Below, piece after piece: positions 55,433 through 63,104 of a stretch of 64,000 nucleotides of DNA (position 1 is the stretch's first letter; the number at the start of each line of letters is the position of its first letter). A program made the translations under genes and the position numbers. The DNA is taken from NCBI RefSeq assembly GCF_020405205.1, contig NZ_CP084469.1:2046001-2110000 (forward strand), written 5' to 3'. Under the pieces are notes generated by a model. It did no database searches. It saw only the letters and a program-made list of their open reading frames with translations, and was not told where the DNA came from. The DNA comes from Natrinema salinisoli (GTDB taxonomy: Archaea; Halobacteriota; Halobacteria; Halobacteriales; Natrialbaceae).

Positions 55433-56542
55433 ATGACTGAGAATGACAATCCATCCGCGACGCGACGTGGAGTCGTCAAAGGCATCGGCGGCCTCGCCGC
55501 GCTCTCGATGTCCAACGCGACCTTCGCAAACGCACAGGCGGCGCTAGACGATCCCCTTTCGAGCGATCCGCATACGGCCGATACGTACCGCGCGATCGTC
55601 GACGCGATCATCCCCCGCACGCCCGAGCTCGAGGACGAACTCGGTCCGGAGCACGTGCCGGGTGGACTCGACGTCGAACTCGAGAAGTTCCTCATCTGGG
55701 ACTTCAACCACTTCCAAGAGATTCGCTCGGAGTTGGTCTCCGACGGCCTCGATCTGCTCGACGACGGGATGTCGAGAGACAGGTTCGAAGTGACGCTCGA
55801 TCTGGACGACTTCGACGACGCGCTCGACGCCCTGATGGACCTCGCGGATCTCGACGTGCTCGACGACGACCTCAACGAGCGGGCGCTGTCCGAGCGCCTC
55901 ACCTTCGGGCCCGTCAACCGGTACAAGTCGGTCTTCAAGGACCTCGACACCGACACGGAGGGTCCCGCCGAGTTCGAAGTCACCGTCGAGACGGACGACG
56001 AGCAGTACCAGCGGGTCCTCGGGAACTACCCGTACGCGCCGGCGTTTCCGCTGGTGTTCGACCTGGTCGCCGCGGAATTCCTCGCGAAAGGGAACAACCA
56101 CGACGAGCCGGGTGATTACGACTTCCCGGGAGGCGGCACGTTCACGCGACTCTCGCGCGAAGACCGGCTCCGCTGCCTCTGGACCATCGTCGACGGAGGA
56201 GCCGTCGATCGACTCGACGACCTGATCGAGCCGCTGATTCCCGACGTCGGCATCCTGAAGTTCGTCGTGATGGCCGTCAACGGACTCCACGGCTTCGGTT
56301 ACTACACCGAGTGGTCCGGCTACGGCAGCACGAAGACGGACACGCCGAACGATCGCGAGCTCGAGGTCGACGAAGGCGAGGTCCAGAGCCGCCAGCAGAC
56401 GAACTACCCCGGGCCCGCCGACGGCTACGCCGCCGACTGGCGACACGCGATCGAGGGAGGCTTCGATGATCCGGACGCGGACGAACTCGAGCTCTCCGAC
56501 GACCTCACTGGCGACGACGTCGTCGCCGGGGGTGATGCGTGA
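55433..56542 (+). CDS. Tat-exported small subunit of a GMC dehydrogenase (gluconate 2-dehydrogenase subunit 3-like)
   Basis: Protein of 369 residues. The N-terminus contains a twin-arginine motif, ATRRGVVKGIGGLAALSMS, followed by a likely cleavage region (ATFANAQA). The mature part is acidic and helical, with TYRAIVDAIIPRTPE resembling the subunit 3 of membrane-bound gluconate dehydrogenases. It overlaps the flavoprotein gene by a base. The partner has no signal of its own, so this subunit probably carries it through the Tat channel as a folded complex. Confidence 0.8.
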   Translation: MTENDNPSATRRGVVKGIGGLAALSMSNATFANAQAALDDPLSSDPHTADTYRAIVDAIIPRTPELEDELGPEHVPGGLDVELEKFLIWDFNHFQEIRSELVSDGLDLLDDGMSRDRFEVTLDLDDFDDALDALMDLADLDVLDDDLNERALSERLTFGPVNRYKSVFKDLDTDTEGPAEFEVTVETDDEQYQRVLGNYPYAPAFPLVFDLVAAEFLAKGNNHDEPGDYDFPGGGTFTRLSREDRLRCLWTIVDGGAVDRLDDLIEPLIPDVGILKFVVMAVNGLHGFGYYTEWSGYGSTKTDTPNDRELEVDEGEVQSRQQTNYPGPADGYAADWRHAIEGGFDDPDADELELSDDLTGDDVVAGGDA

Positions 56543-58302
56543 TGGAGGACCCCGACGTCGTCGTCATCGGTGCCGGTGCCGACGGTCCGGTTACCGCCGC
56601 CCGGCTCGCTCGCGAGCACGGCCTGGACGTGCTCGTGCTCGAGGCCGGCCCGTGGCACGGGAACTCCAAGTGGCCGAAACCGCACGCCGACGCCGGTGGG
56701 ACGGTCAGTACGGATCCCGACGATCTCGATGGCAAGCTGATGGACGAGCAGTATACCCACCGAGAGGCCGACGCCAACGATCCGACCTGGGGCTACCTCC
56801 GCGTGGGTCCGGCAGATCACTCTCGAGCGCCGTGGTTCCGGAACCTCCACCAGAACGCGTTCATCTGGCAGGTGTCGGCCGTCGGCGGAACCACCGCCCA
56901 CTACTTCGGGAACCATCCCCGAGCCTATCCGCACGCCATCGACGAACAGGAGCACTGGCCGGACGAGATCAGTTACGAGGACCTCGTCCCGTACTACCAG
57001 CTCAACGAGGAGGTGACGAGTACCCAGCAGGCCCCGATGACCGCGGCCGAAGAGGTGTTCATCGAGGGCGCGGAGAACGCGGGATTCGACAAACTCGATT
57101 CGTTGAACGTCACCGACACGGGGTGGCGGCCGCAGCCGAACGCGATCGAAGAACCCGGCCGCGAAACGTCGAACGGCGAGCCGCTCGACGCCGACTACGA
57201 GGGCTCGTTCAGTTACGACGACGGCTTCCGCGGCGACACGCTCGTCGGCGATCACTTCCAGGGGTCGTCGACTCCGGTCGACGCGCCGGTCCGCGACAAG
57301 GCGCGGAAATCCAGTAACGTCGGGTGGGTTCCGCGCGCACTAGACGCCACCAAGGACCCCGAAATGGGGAACGTCGCGCTTCGACCGAACACGTTCGTTA
57401 CGAATATCAACACCAACGACGGCATCGGCACCATCGAGGCGACCGGCGTCGACGTTCGGGACACCTGGTCGGGCGACACCGAGACGATCGAGGCGGACAC
57501 GGTCGTCCTCGCCGCGGGCTGCATCGAGTCGCCCCGGCTCTGGCTCAACAGCGATCTCCCGGACGACGGCTGGGTGGGGAAGGGCCTCACCACTCACTGG
57601 TTCGACTGGGTCGTCGGCGTCTACGACGACGAGACGGTCGCGGAGATCAACCCCGAGGCGGAGCACATGGACCCGTACATCGGGCAGAACTCCGCGGCGC
57701 GCTTCGACAAGCCCGGCGTCGGCGGGATGGAGGACATCGGGATGTCCCCGGGTCTCGTCTCCTACGCGGATTACCTGTTCACCGAGGCGGGGTACAGCTT
57801 CGACACGCCGGTCGATCCCGACGAGCCGTGGGACACCCGCGGCTACGTCGTCGGCAAGGAACTGAAGCGCCGCATGTCCAACTACAAGCAGACGAAGGCG
57901 CTACTGATCCTGACCGACGACCTCCCGCGAAAGGAAAACGGCGTCTCCCTGAACGATTCGTTCAGCGACGAGCACGGTGCCGTTCCCGAAATCAAGTGGG
58001 AGCCACACCCGGACGACGACGCCAAGCGCGACGAGCTGTCTCGAATCGCGGCCCGGATCCACAAAGAAGCGGGTGCCGAACACGTCCACCGATGCGAGTG
58101 GCCGCCCCTCTTGCTCCACATGCAGTCCTCGATGCGCATGGGCAAGGTCCTCGACGCCAACGCGGAGGCGAAGAACGTCAACCGGCTGTTCGTCGCCGAT
58201 CACTCCGCGCTGGCCAACGGCGTCGGCGGGCCGAACCCGACGAATTCCGGGCAGGCGCTCGCGCTCCGGACGGCGGATCGGATCGCGGATCTGTACTATT
58301 AA
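56542..58302 (+). CDS. GMC-family FAD oxidoreductase
   Basis: Protein of 586 residues. FAD-binding VVVIGAGADGPVTAARLAREHGLDVLVLEAG at the N-terminus, SAVGGTTAHYFGNHPRAYPH in the middle, TVVLAAGCIESPRLWLNSDLP, and the C-terminal active-site region FVADHSALANGVGGPNPTNSGQALALRTADRI. It resembles large subunits of sugar or alcohol dehydrogenases such as gluconate 2-dehydrogenase. An ATG at 56542 is chosen; a GTG 3 bases earlier is equally close. It probably acts outside the cell, exported with the Tat subunit. Confidence 0.9.
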   Translation: MEDPDVVVIGAGADGPVTAARLAREHGLDVLVLEAGPWHGNSKWPKPHADAGGTVSTDPDDLDGKLMDEQYTHREADANDPTWGYLRVGPADHSRAPWFRNLHQNAFIWQVSAVGGTTAHYFGNHPRAYPHAIDEQEHWPDEISYEDLVPYYQLNEEVTSTQQAPMTAAEEVFIEGAENAGFDKLDSLNVTDTGWRPQPNAIEEPGRETSNGEPLDADYEGSFSYDDGFRGDTLVGDHFQGSSTPVDAPVRDKARKSSNVGWVPRALDATKDPEMGNVALRPNTFVTNINTNDGIGTIEATGVDVRDTWSGDTETIEADTVVLAAGCIESPRLWLNSDLPDDGWVGKGLTTHWFDWVVGVYDDETVAEINPEAEHMDPYIGQNSAARFDKPGVGGMEDIGMSPGLVSYADYLFTEAGYSFDTPVDPDEPWDTRGYVVGKELKRRMSNYKQTKALLILTDDLPRKENGVSLNDSFSDEHGAVPEIKWEPHPDDDAKRDELSRIAARIHKEAGAEHVHRCEWPPLLLHMQSSMRMGKVLDANAEAKNVNRLFVADHSALANGVGGPNPTNSGQALALRTADRIADLYY

Positions 58303-58464
58303 ATACGGGAGTACACCGGGCAACGATAGTAGCCCCCGACCCCACCCATTTCTACCGTGAGCGACTGCTCCGGGTCCACCCATTCCGACCGCAGTCGCCG
58401 AGCGCCGCCGATTGACGGAGGCGCTCGAGCCTGTCCCCCACCCATAGCAACCGCAGCGGCTCAG

Positions 58465-58605
58465 TTACGCGATCCGCTCGCCGTTCTCGTCGACCCCGAG
58501 TTTGCAGTCGTCACAGAGCCACCAGCCGACGATCGGATCGCGGAGCGGGAGCACTGCGCCGCAGTCGGGGCAGCGCTTCGGTTCATCGACTCGAGGTTCG
58601 CCCAT
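58465..58605 (-). CDS. 46-residue zinc-ribbon micro-protein
   Basis: ATG at 58605 to TAA at 58465. The protein has a zinc ribbon: RCPDCGAVLPLRDPIVGWWLCDDCKLG (CxxC-x15-CxxC). Its start codon overlaps the stop of the next small zinc protein (TGATG), so the two are coupled. Not listed by a length-limited gene search. No function is known. Confidence 0.75.
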   Translation of the reverse strand: MGEPRVDEPKRCPDCGAVLPLRDPIVGWWLCDDCKLGVDENGERIA

Positions 58606-58796
58606 CAGTTACCCGTCCCCAGTCCGCGGTCGGCGGGGTCGGTCGTGACCAGAACTGAATTCACCGAGCAGCCACAGGGGTAGACGGTCCCCGAGTACGG
58701 GCTGCTGGCGGTGACGACGTGTACGGGTCCGCCGCAGGTAGGACACTCGGGCGGCGACGAATCGCGGTCGTCGCTGCCATCGGTGTCGTCACACAT
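58605..58796 (-). CDS. 63-residue zinc-binding micro-protein
   Basis: Protein of 63 residues with CPTCGGPVHVV and YPCGCSVNSVLV, giving four Cys in a ribbon-like spacing. The acidic first 15 residues are disordered. Overlaps the start of the next zinc protein and forms a two-gene unit with it. Confidence 0.7.
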   Translation of the reverse strand: MCDDTDGSDDRDSSPPECPTCGGPVHVVTASSPYSGTVYPCGCSVNSVLVTTDPADRGLGTGN

Positions 58797-59319
58797 GGCG
58801 ATCGCGCCTCGCGGCCGTGGTTGGCGTCGACGCTACTCGTATCGGGCGATTCGGCTGTCGTGCGGGACGTTTATATCCCGGTAGAATGTACGGAATCATG
58901 CTTCCGAAACCTCGATGGGTTTGGAAGCCGCGTCTCGGGTGCTGCTACACCCGGGGCATTTGTACGCTGCCCCCGTTCTGGAGACGCAGCCTCCGATCTA
59001 ATCGTCACCGTGTTGTTACTTATACCTATTGTTTTCGGTGATGGATTTATCGACGTGGCGCGAGCGGGATCCAATTCGGATCTGCATCCCGAGGCGAGCG
59101 GTAGCGGTCGCAAAGAGGGAGAACCGTCTCGAGATGCTGGATCTAAAGTAGTTAGGAAAGGGATCAGTTGGACTTGTCATCGGGCCAGATGCCCACGAAA
59201 TACCGACTCACTAAATGTGCAAACTAAACGCGGATTGATTCTCCCAGTTAATCAAAACACAGTGAGTTGGTGAAAATGTCAGGGACATAAGAGCCGTTGT
59301 CTCCTACGCTTCAGTAGAG
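58797..59319. other. intergenic region with a possible structured RNA
   Basis: About 520 bases without a convincing protein gene. The part 58900-58987 can fold into a compact branched structure described separately. The rest (58990-59319) is more AT-rich and shows no clear gene. Confidence 0.5.
58900..58987 (+). ncRNA. candidate structured RNA of unknown type
   Basis: A hairpin GCTTCC-G-AAACC / GGTTT-GGAAGC (58900-58928) precedes a three-way junction: outer stem GCGTCTC (58930-58936) with GAGACGC (58981-58987), enclosing hairpins GGGTG/CACCC (58937-58952) and GGGGCA/TGCCCC (58953-58973). A TTTATAT box at 58870-58876 is about 25-30 bases upstream, the right distance for a promoter. Structure was judged by eye only. 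Confidence 0.35.
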
Positions 59320-59514
59320 ATGGCTAGTACTACTGAAATACAGAAGGCAGTAGCAGTGTGTGATACCTGTGGAACTGCGCTTGCAGTACATTTCGACCCT
59401 GACGGCGAAATACGGATAATGTGGACTAGAAGGGGGCCAGCTTGCTCATGTAGAAATGCCGAACTTCGTATTATGAGCGACGACAGGACTGTTATCGAAG
59501 ACGTAGACGTGTAG
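59320..59514 (+). CDS. 64-residue zinc-binding protein
   Basis: Protein of 64 residues with VCDTCGTALAVHF and ACSCRNAEL, which could bind one zinc ion. Codon use is more AT-rich than that of neighbours in the ribosomal region. Another very small zinc protein, in an accessory area; function unknown. Confidence 0.6.
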   Translation: MASTTEIQKAVAVCDTCGTALAVHFDPDGEIRIMWTRRGPACSCRNAELRIMSDDRTVIEDVDV

Positions 59515-59801
59515 CAGTGAGATGAATCAACTCATAAGAACGTTTAAAAACAAATGTTCTGTTAATCGTCTGTACTTCCTGTTGACTCGAGTTCGACTAT
59601 CCTATTTTCATGGAGTCTCCATCCACAAGTAACTACGTCTTCAGATTCATTCCGTCGAAGAAGTGGACAATCGGTTTCGTTCCGTTCTAACTATTTTATC
59701 ATACCGTTTGACACATAATACAAACTGTGAACTCAATGCATTGAGTCGGTGTCTGCTGGCTCCGGCAGAACACACATACTGGTACATCCGTTACGCTGAG
59801 T

Positions 59802-60290
59802 GTGGTCGGTAAAGAAATTGATAACGTCGATAAGGGAATCCTCTACCTGCTCCAACAGGATGCCCGCGGAAACACGGTTACCGAGATCGGCGAGAGAGTC
59901 GGTGTTTCCTCCAGTACGGTCGCTAACCGAATCAATCGCCTCGAAGAACGCGATGTCATCCTCGGCTACCATCCCATCGTCAAGTATAGAGAAGCCGGGC
60001 TAGGCCATCACCTGCTCGTGAGTGCGACGGTCCCGCTTACGGAACGAGAGGAACTGTTAGACGATATTATGGAAATCTCCGGAGTCGTAAGCATCCGTGA
60101 GTTGTTAACGAATAAGGAGAACTTGTCATTGGAGTTGGTCGCTCACACCCAAGAAGAACTCGAGGAGAGCCTCGAAGACCTGGACAGGCTCGGTGTGCAC
60201 ATCGAACGGATGGAGATCATGAAACAAGAACGAGCCAATCCATACAATCACTTCGGGAAGGAGTTCGCAGACGAGAAGACCGATGGCTAA
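59802..60290 (+). CDS. Lrp/AsnC-family regulator
   Basis: Protein of 162 residues read from a GTG (59802). The N-terminal helix-turn-helix (DKGILYLLQQDARGNTVTEIGERVGVSSSTVANRINRLEERDVI) and IV-type strand are of the Lrp/AsnC type; the C-terminal RAM-like part (HHLLVSATVPLTEREELLDDIMEISGVVSI) should bind small effectors. It precedes the HalOD1 and receiver-like genes on the same strand (78 bases). Confidence 0.9.
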   Translation: MVGKEIDNVDKGILYLLQQDARGNTVTEIGERVGVSSSTVANRINRLEERDVILGYHPIVKYREAGLGHHLLVSATVPLTEREELLDDIMEISGVVSIRELLTNKENLSLELVAHTQEELEESLEDLDRLGVHIERMEIMKQERANPYNHFGKEFADEKTDG

Positions 60291-60368
60291 TTTCCAGACT
60301 AGTTTAAGTCCCTCTGGAAAATATCAATCAAGCTATAGGTTTAAGAACCTCGTTGGTCTACAGAGGGT

Positions 60369-60641
60369 GTGAACAAAATCCAGACCGAAATACCCGAGGA
60401 GAGGGGTGTTAGTCAGACTGTGATTGAAGCAGTTGCTGAAGCAGAAGGTGTGCGCCCTGTAGAACTCAGGCCCCCACTGTACGACGTCATTGATCCCGAG
60501 GCCTTGGACCGAATTTTTGACGATGCCCTGACCGTTGGAAAAGTGATATTCAACTATAACGGTTGCGAGATCAGCGTGTTCTCTGACGGGTACGTGGCCG
60601 TCGAGAAGCAGTATACCGGTCACAGGCCCATCAAGAGTTGA
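60369..60641 (+). CDS. HalOD1 output-domain protein
   Basis: Protein of 90 residues from a GTG (60369). SQTVIEAVAEAEGVRPVELRPPLYDVIDPEALDRIFDDAL and EISVFSDGYVAVE are the HalOD1 pattern, shared with the gene at 29304. The stop is 15 bases before the receiver-like gene, so the two are probably one operon and may work together. Confidence 0.85.
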   Translation: MNKIQTEIPEERGVSQTVIEAVAEAEGVRPVELRPPLYDVIDPEALDRIFDDALTVGKVIFNYNGCEISVFSDGYVAVEKQYTGHRPIKS

Positions 60642-60656
60642 TTCTCGGCCATCTAC

Positions 60657-61085
60657 ATGCTCGACACTCCTGCTAACCAGTCCTCTAGCGACGATAAGAT
60701 CGACATCTTGCTTGTCGAAGATAACCCCGGTGACATTCGGCTCACTCGAGAGGCATTCAAGTCGTCCAAACAAGAGATAACACTACAGACAGTCACTAAT
60801 GGTGATGACGCTGTGAGGTTCTTACAGGAGTCTTCGGACAACGAACTGCCCGGTCGAGATGGATGTGAGGTCCTTGAAATTATTCGGGATGATCCCCGGC
60901 TCAAACCGCTGCCTGTGCTTATGCTCACGAGCTCAGAGGCTGACGAAGATGTTGCGCGGTGCTATGATGCCCGTGCTAATGCCTATCTGACCAAGCCAAC
61001 AGATCCTGCCGAGTTCATTTCTCTTGTAGATCGTTTTGAGACGTTTTGGGTTGAGCAGGCACGGCTCCCACCAATTCCGACGTGA
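60657..61085 (+). CDS. receiver-like response regulator without phosphoacceptor
   Basis: Protein of 142 residues of the Rcp1-like receiver type. The acidic pair (LLVEDNPGDIRL), the Thr/Ser site (VLMLTSSEA) and the Lys (LTKPTDP) are present, but between RFLQESSDNE and LPGRDGCEVLEII the segment of about 14 residues that normally contains the phosphorylated Asp (PDLILLDLN type) is missing. The frame stays open. The protein cannot be a normal phosphorylated receiver; it may work unphosphorylated or be decaying. Confidence 0.85.
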   Translation: MLDTPANQSSSDDKIDILLVEDNPGDIRLTREAFKSSKQEITLQTVTNGDDAVRFLQESSDNELPGRDGCEVLEIIRDDPRLKPLPVLMLTSSEADEDVARCYDARANAYLTKPTDPAEFISLVDRFETFWVEQARLPPIPT

Positions 61086-61824
61086 TTTTCACCTTTTGCG
61101 GCTGTCAGACCTGTGCTGAGTAGTTGGTCTGTACGTACCGATGACCAACTGGACTCGAGGACGAGATTCATGGGTACAGCACCCACAGGAAGTGCGCCGG
61201 TGAATAGAACGAGTGAACGGGCGGAGGGACCACGGCGATGAGTGTTCTGCTCAGACTGGCAACACGGAATCACCACGCCCTCCCCAGCCGATTTCTACTC
61301 ACGGACGCGAAGCGTCCGTTCGTATGGTTCGCGGAATCGCAGGTTCCGCGCTAACGCTCGTTTCACTCGTTCATCCACTGTCAGAGCACGCTCTGACAAG
61401 CTGCTCAAAAATCCCGATTTTTGGCATCAAGCGAAACCTCCGGTTTCGCGGACCTCGCGAAGTCTGGCGGGACGGCGTTGCCGTCTCGAACGACTTCGTT
61501 CACTGCGTCTTCGCGCGGCGTTGCCGCGCGAACGGTCCGAGGGACCGCTGGTCCCTCGCTATTCACGAAGACCACGCGCAATTTTGTCTCGCGGTTCGGC
61601 AACGGCGAACCGCGCCACAGCGCGCGCCACCGTACGGCGACTTGGCCGATACGGCAACCCTCGTACAGACCGCTGATTCGCTGTCTCGAGGAGCAAGTTT
61701 CTCAATACGGCATTCGCAGCAGGTCCGTATGCGAACGGAAACTATCACACACTCGCTCGACGAGGCCACTAACTAGTTAGTGAGATAACAAGAGTAATGA
61801 AGAGGTGGGTATCATTTCGAACCG
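61086..61824. other. long intergenic region with hairpin-array element
   Basis: About 740 bases. The left part (61086-61265) and right part (61635-61824) hold nothing that can be identified; the centre is the second copy of the hairpin-array element (61270-61632). Confidence 0.5.
61270..61632. repeat. modular hairpin-array element, copy 2
   Basis: About 363 bp, collinear with the copy at 48236-48592: left end ACCACGCCCTCCCCAGCCG, right end CGCGCGCCACCG. Hairpins include GGACGC-GAA-GCGTCC, CGCGGAA...TTCCGCG, TGTCAGAG-CACG-CTCTGACA, CAAAAATC-CC-GATTTTTG, GCGAAACC-TCC-GGTTTCGC, GACGGC-GTT-GCCGTC, GAACG-ACTT-CGTTC, GCGCGGC-GTT-GCCGCGC and CGGTTCG-GCAACGG-CGAACCG. Some stems have another sequence than in copy 1 at the same place. 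Confidence 0.8.
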
Positions 61825-62118
61825 ATGCTAGAGTGGATTGGGGGTGGCACGAGAGCGCTGGATATTTCGATTCCCCTGTTCGGTCTCGTCCTGTTTCTCG
61901 TGATCAAATGGCGGTTCGATCCGCACAGGAGTTGGTATTACTTCGTCGCAGCGTTTCTCTCCTGGTTCGGCTTCGATCTCGTCATCGGCCTGTATAGCGG
62001 AACGCTCGTTTCCATTCCTTACCTGATCGGGTCGTCAACCGCGATTCTGCTCTGGATTTGTTGTATGGCGTTCTTCGGATTGGCATTACTGACTGTGTGG
62101 CGGGATCGGACGGCCTGA
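61825..62118 (+). CDS. small three-helix membrane protein
   Basis: Protein of 97 residues. Three hydrophobic helices: SIPLFGLVLFLVIKW, YYFVAAFLSWFGFDLVIGLY and STAILLWICCMAFFGLALLTVW. The start MLEWIGGGTRAL is plausible. No family recognised. The gene stands alone between the hairpin-array element and ridA. Confidence 0.65.
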   Translation: MLEWIGGGTRALDISIPLFGLVLFLVIKWRFDPHRSWYYFVAAFLSWFGFDLVIGLYSGTLVSIPYLIGSSTAILLWICCMAFFGLALLTVWRDRTA

Positions 62119-62180
62119 ATCGTCACATTGCGAACCCGACTTCGCCCGCATTTAAGCCGCCTCGGTGCGAGGTGTTGGGT

Positions 62181-62570
62181 ATGAAGAAAATCATCGAAAC
62201 GGACGACGCGCCCGCCGCGGTCGGTGCCTACAGTCAGGCGACCAGCAACGGCTCGCTCGTGTTCACCGCCGGCCAGATCCCCATGACGGCCGACGGCGAC
62301 CTGCTCGACGACGAGCCGATCGAGAACCAGACGAACCAGGCCCTCTACAACCTCGACGCCGTCCTCGACGAGGCCGGCGCGAGCTACGCGGACGTCCTCA
62401 AGGTGACCGTCTTCCTGGAGGACATCGACGACTTCGACGCGATGAACGAGGCCTACGCGGACTACTTCGACGACCAGCCGCCGGCCCGCAGCGCCGTCGA
62501 GGTCGCCGCGCTCCCGAAGGGCGTCGGCGTCGAGATCGAAGCCATCGCGAGCGTCGATCAGGACGAGTGA
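62181..62570 (+). CDS. ridA: RidA family enamine/imine deaminase
   Basis: Protein of 129 residues. PAAVGAYSQATSNGSLVFTAGQIPM and PPARSAVEVAALPKGVGVEIEAIA with the catalytic Arg are the RidA signatures. It hydrolyses reactive enamines such as 2-aminoacrylate. The ATG at 62181 is set by homologue length; the frame is open further upstream. Confidence 0.95.
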   Translation: MKKIIETDDAPAAVGAYSQATSNGSLVFTAGQIPMTADGDLLDDEPIENQTNQALYNLDAVLDEAGASYADVLKVTVFLEDIDDFDAMNEAYADYFDDQPPARSAVEVAALPKGVGVEIEAIASVDQDE

Positions 62571-62577
62571 GGGACGC

Positions 62578-62823
62578 GTGAGCGGCTACCCGTCCGGGCG
62601 GATGGGGATCGACCCGCGAGCCAAATCCGCCTTCCTGTGGGGCCTCGTCGGACTCCTGTCGTTCCTGGTGCTCGTGCAGGGCTACGCGCTGCTCGCCGAG
62701 CCGCTCGTGACGATCACCCAGGCGCTAGCGCTCGCGCTGCTGGTCGGCATGAGTGCCGGAGCAGGCGCGTACCTGCTCGAGCCCCGACTCGCTGCGCGGG
62801 CGGCCGATCGCGGGGAGAGATAG
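62578..62823 (+). CDS. small two-helix membrane protein
   Basis: Protein of 81 residues from a GTG (62578), 7 bases after ridA. Two hydrophobic helices: FLWGLVGLLSFLVLVQGYALL and TQALALALLVGMSAGAGAYLL. An ATG at 62602 (MGIDPRAKSAFLWG) is an alternative start. Probably co-transcribed with ridA; function unknown. Confidence 0.75.
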   Translation: MSGYPSGRMGIDPRAKSAFLWGLVGLLSFLVLVQGYALLAEPLVTITQALALALLVGMSAGAGAYLLEPRLAARAADRGER

Positions 62824-62870
62824 GCGTATCTCGTAACAGTTAAACGACGGACGCGGTTAGGATGACCTGA

Positions 62871-62951
62871 GCCAGGATGGCCGAACGGTAAGGCGCACGC
62901 CTGGAAAGCGTGTTCCCTTTGGGATTCAGGGTTCAAATCCCTGTCCTGGCG
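62871..62951 (+). tRNA. tRNA-Ser (GGA)
   Basis: Acceptor GCCAGGA pairs with TCCTGGC, anticodon stem CACGC/GCGTG with loop CTGGAAA (anticodon GGA), variable arm TCCC-TTT-GGGA, T-arm CAGGGTTCAAATCCCTG. The discriminator base is G and CCA is not encoded. A long variable arm is normal for Ser tRNA. The gene is followed by tRNA-tail module B. Confidence 0.96.
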
Positions 62952-63104
62952 TTTTCGTGATTTTACTTGCGACGAGCGACGCGTAGCGGCGCGAGTAATC
63001 CAAAATCACGAAACGACACAGACAGGATGTGAACACGCGAGTCGCATGCGGCCGAACGGAGTGAGGCCGACCGTCTCGCATCTGTTCAAATCCCTGTTCT
63101 GGCG
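62952..63104 (+). repeat. tRNA-tail module B after tRNA-Ser
   Basis: Starts with a perfect 12-base inverted repeat, TTTCGTGATTTT (62953-62964) and AAAATCACGAAA (63002-63013). Then come an inverted T-arm copy, CAGGATGTGAACA (63023-63035), and a direct copy of the tRNA-Ser 3' end, GTTCAAATCCCTGTTCTGGCG (63084-63104), with 20 of 21 bases matching 62931-62951. Between them GCGAG...CTCGC and CGGCC...GGCCG form nested stems. Confidence 0.7.

Noticed and set aside
58817-59041. Plus-strand open frame of 74 codons over the structured region
   Set aside because: The Cys/Arg/Trp-rich translation has no start signal, and the paired stems give a better explanation for the sequence pattern.
48236-61632. 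CRISPR array
   Set aside because: Repeats are hairpins of different sequence without regular spacers, and no cas gene is near.
61213-61776. Plus-strand open frame of 187 codons across the second hairpin-array copy
   Set aside because: Same reason as for the first copy; the similarity between the translations reflects DNA repeat identity, not protein conservation.
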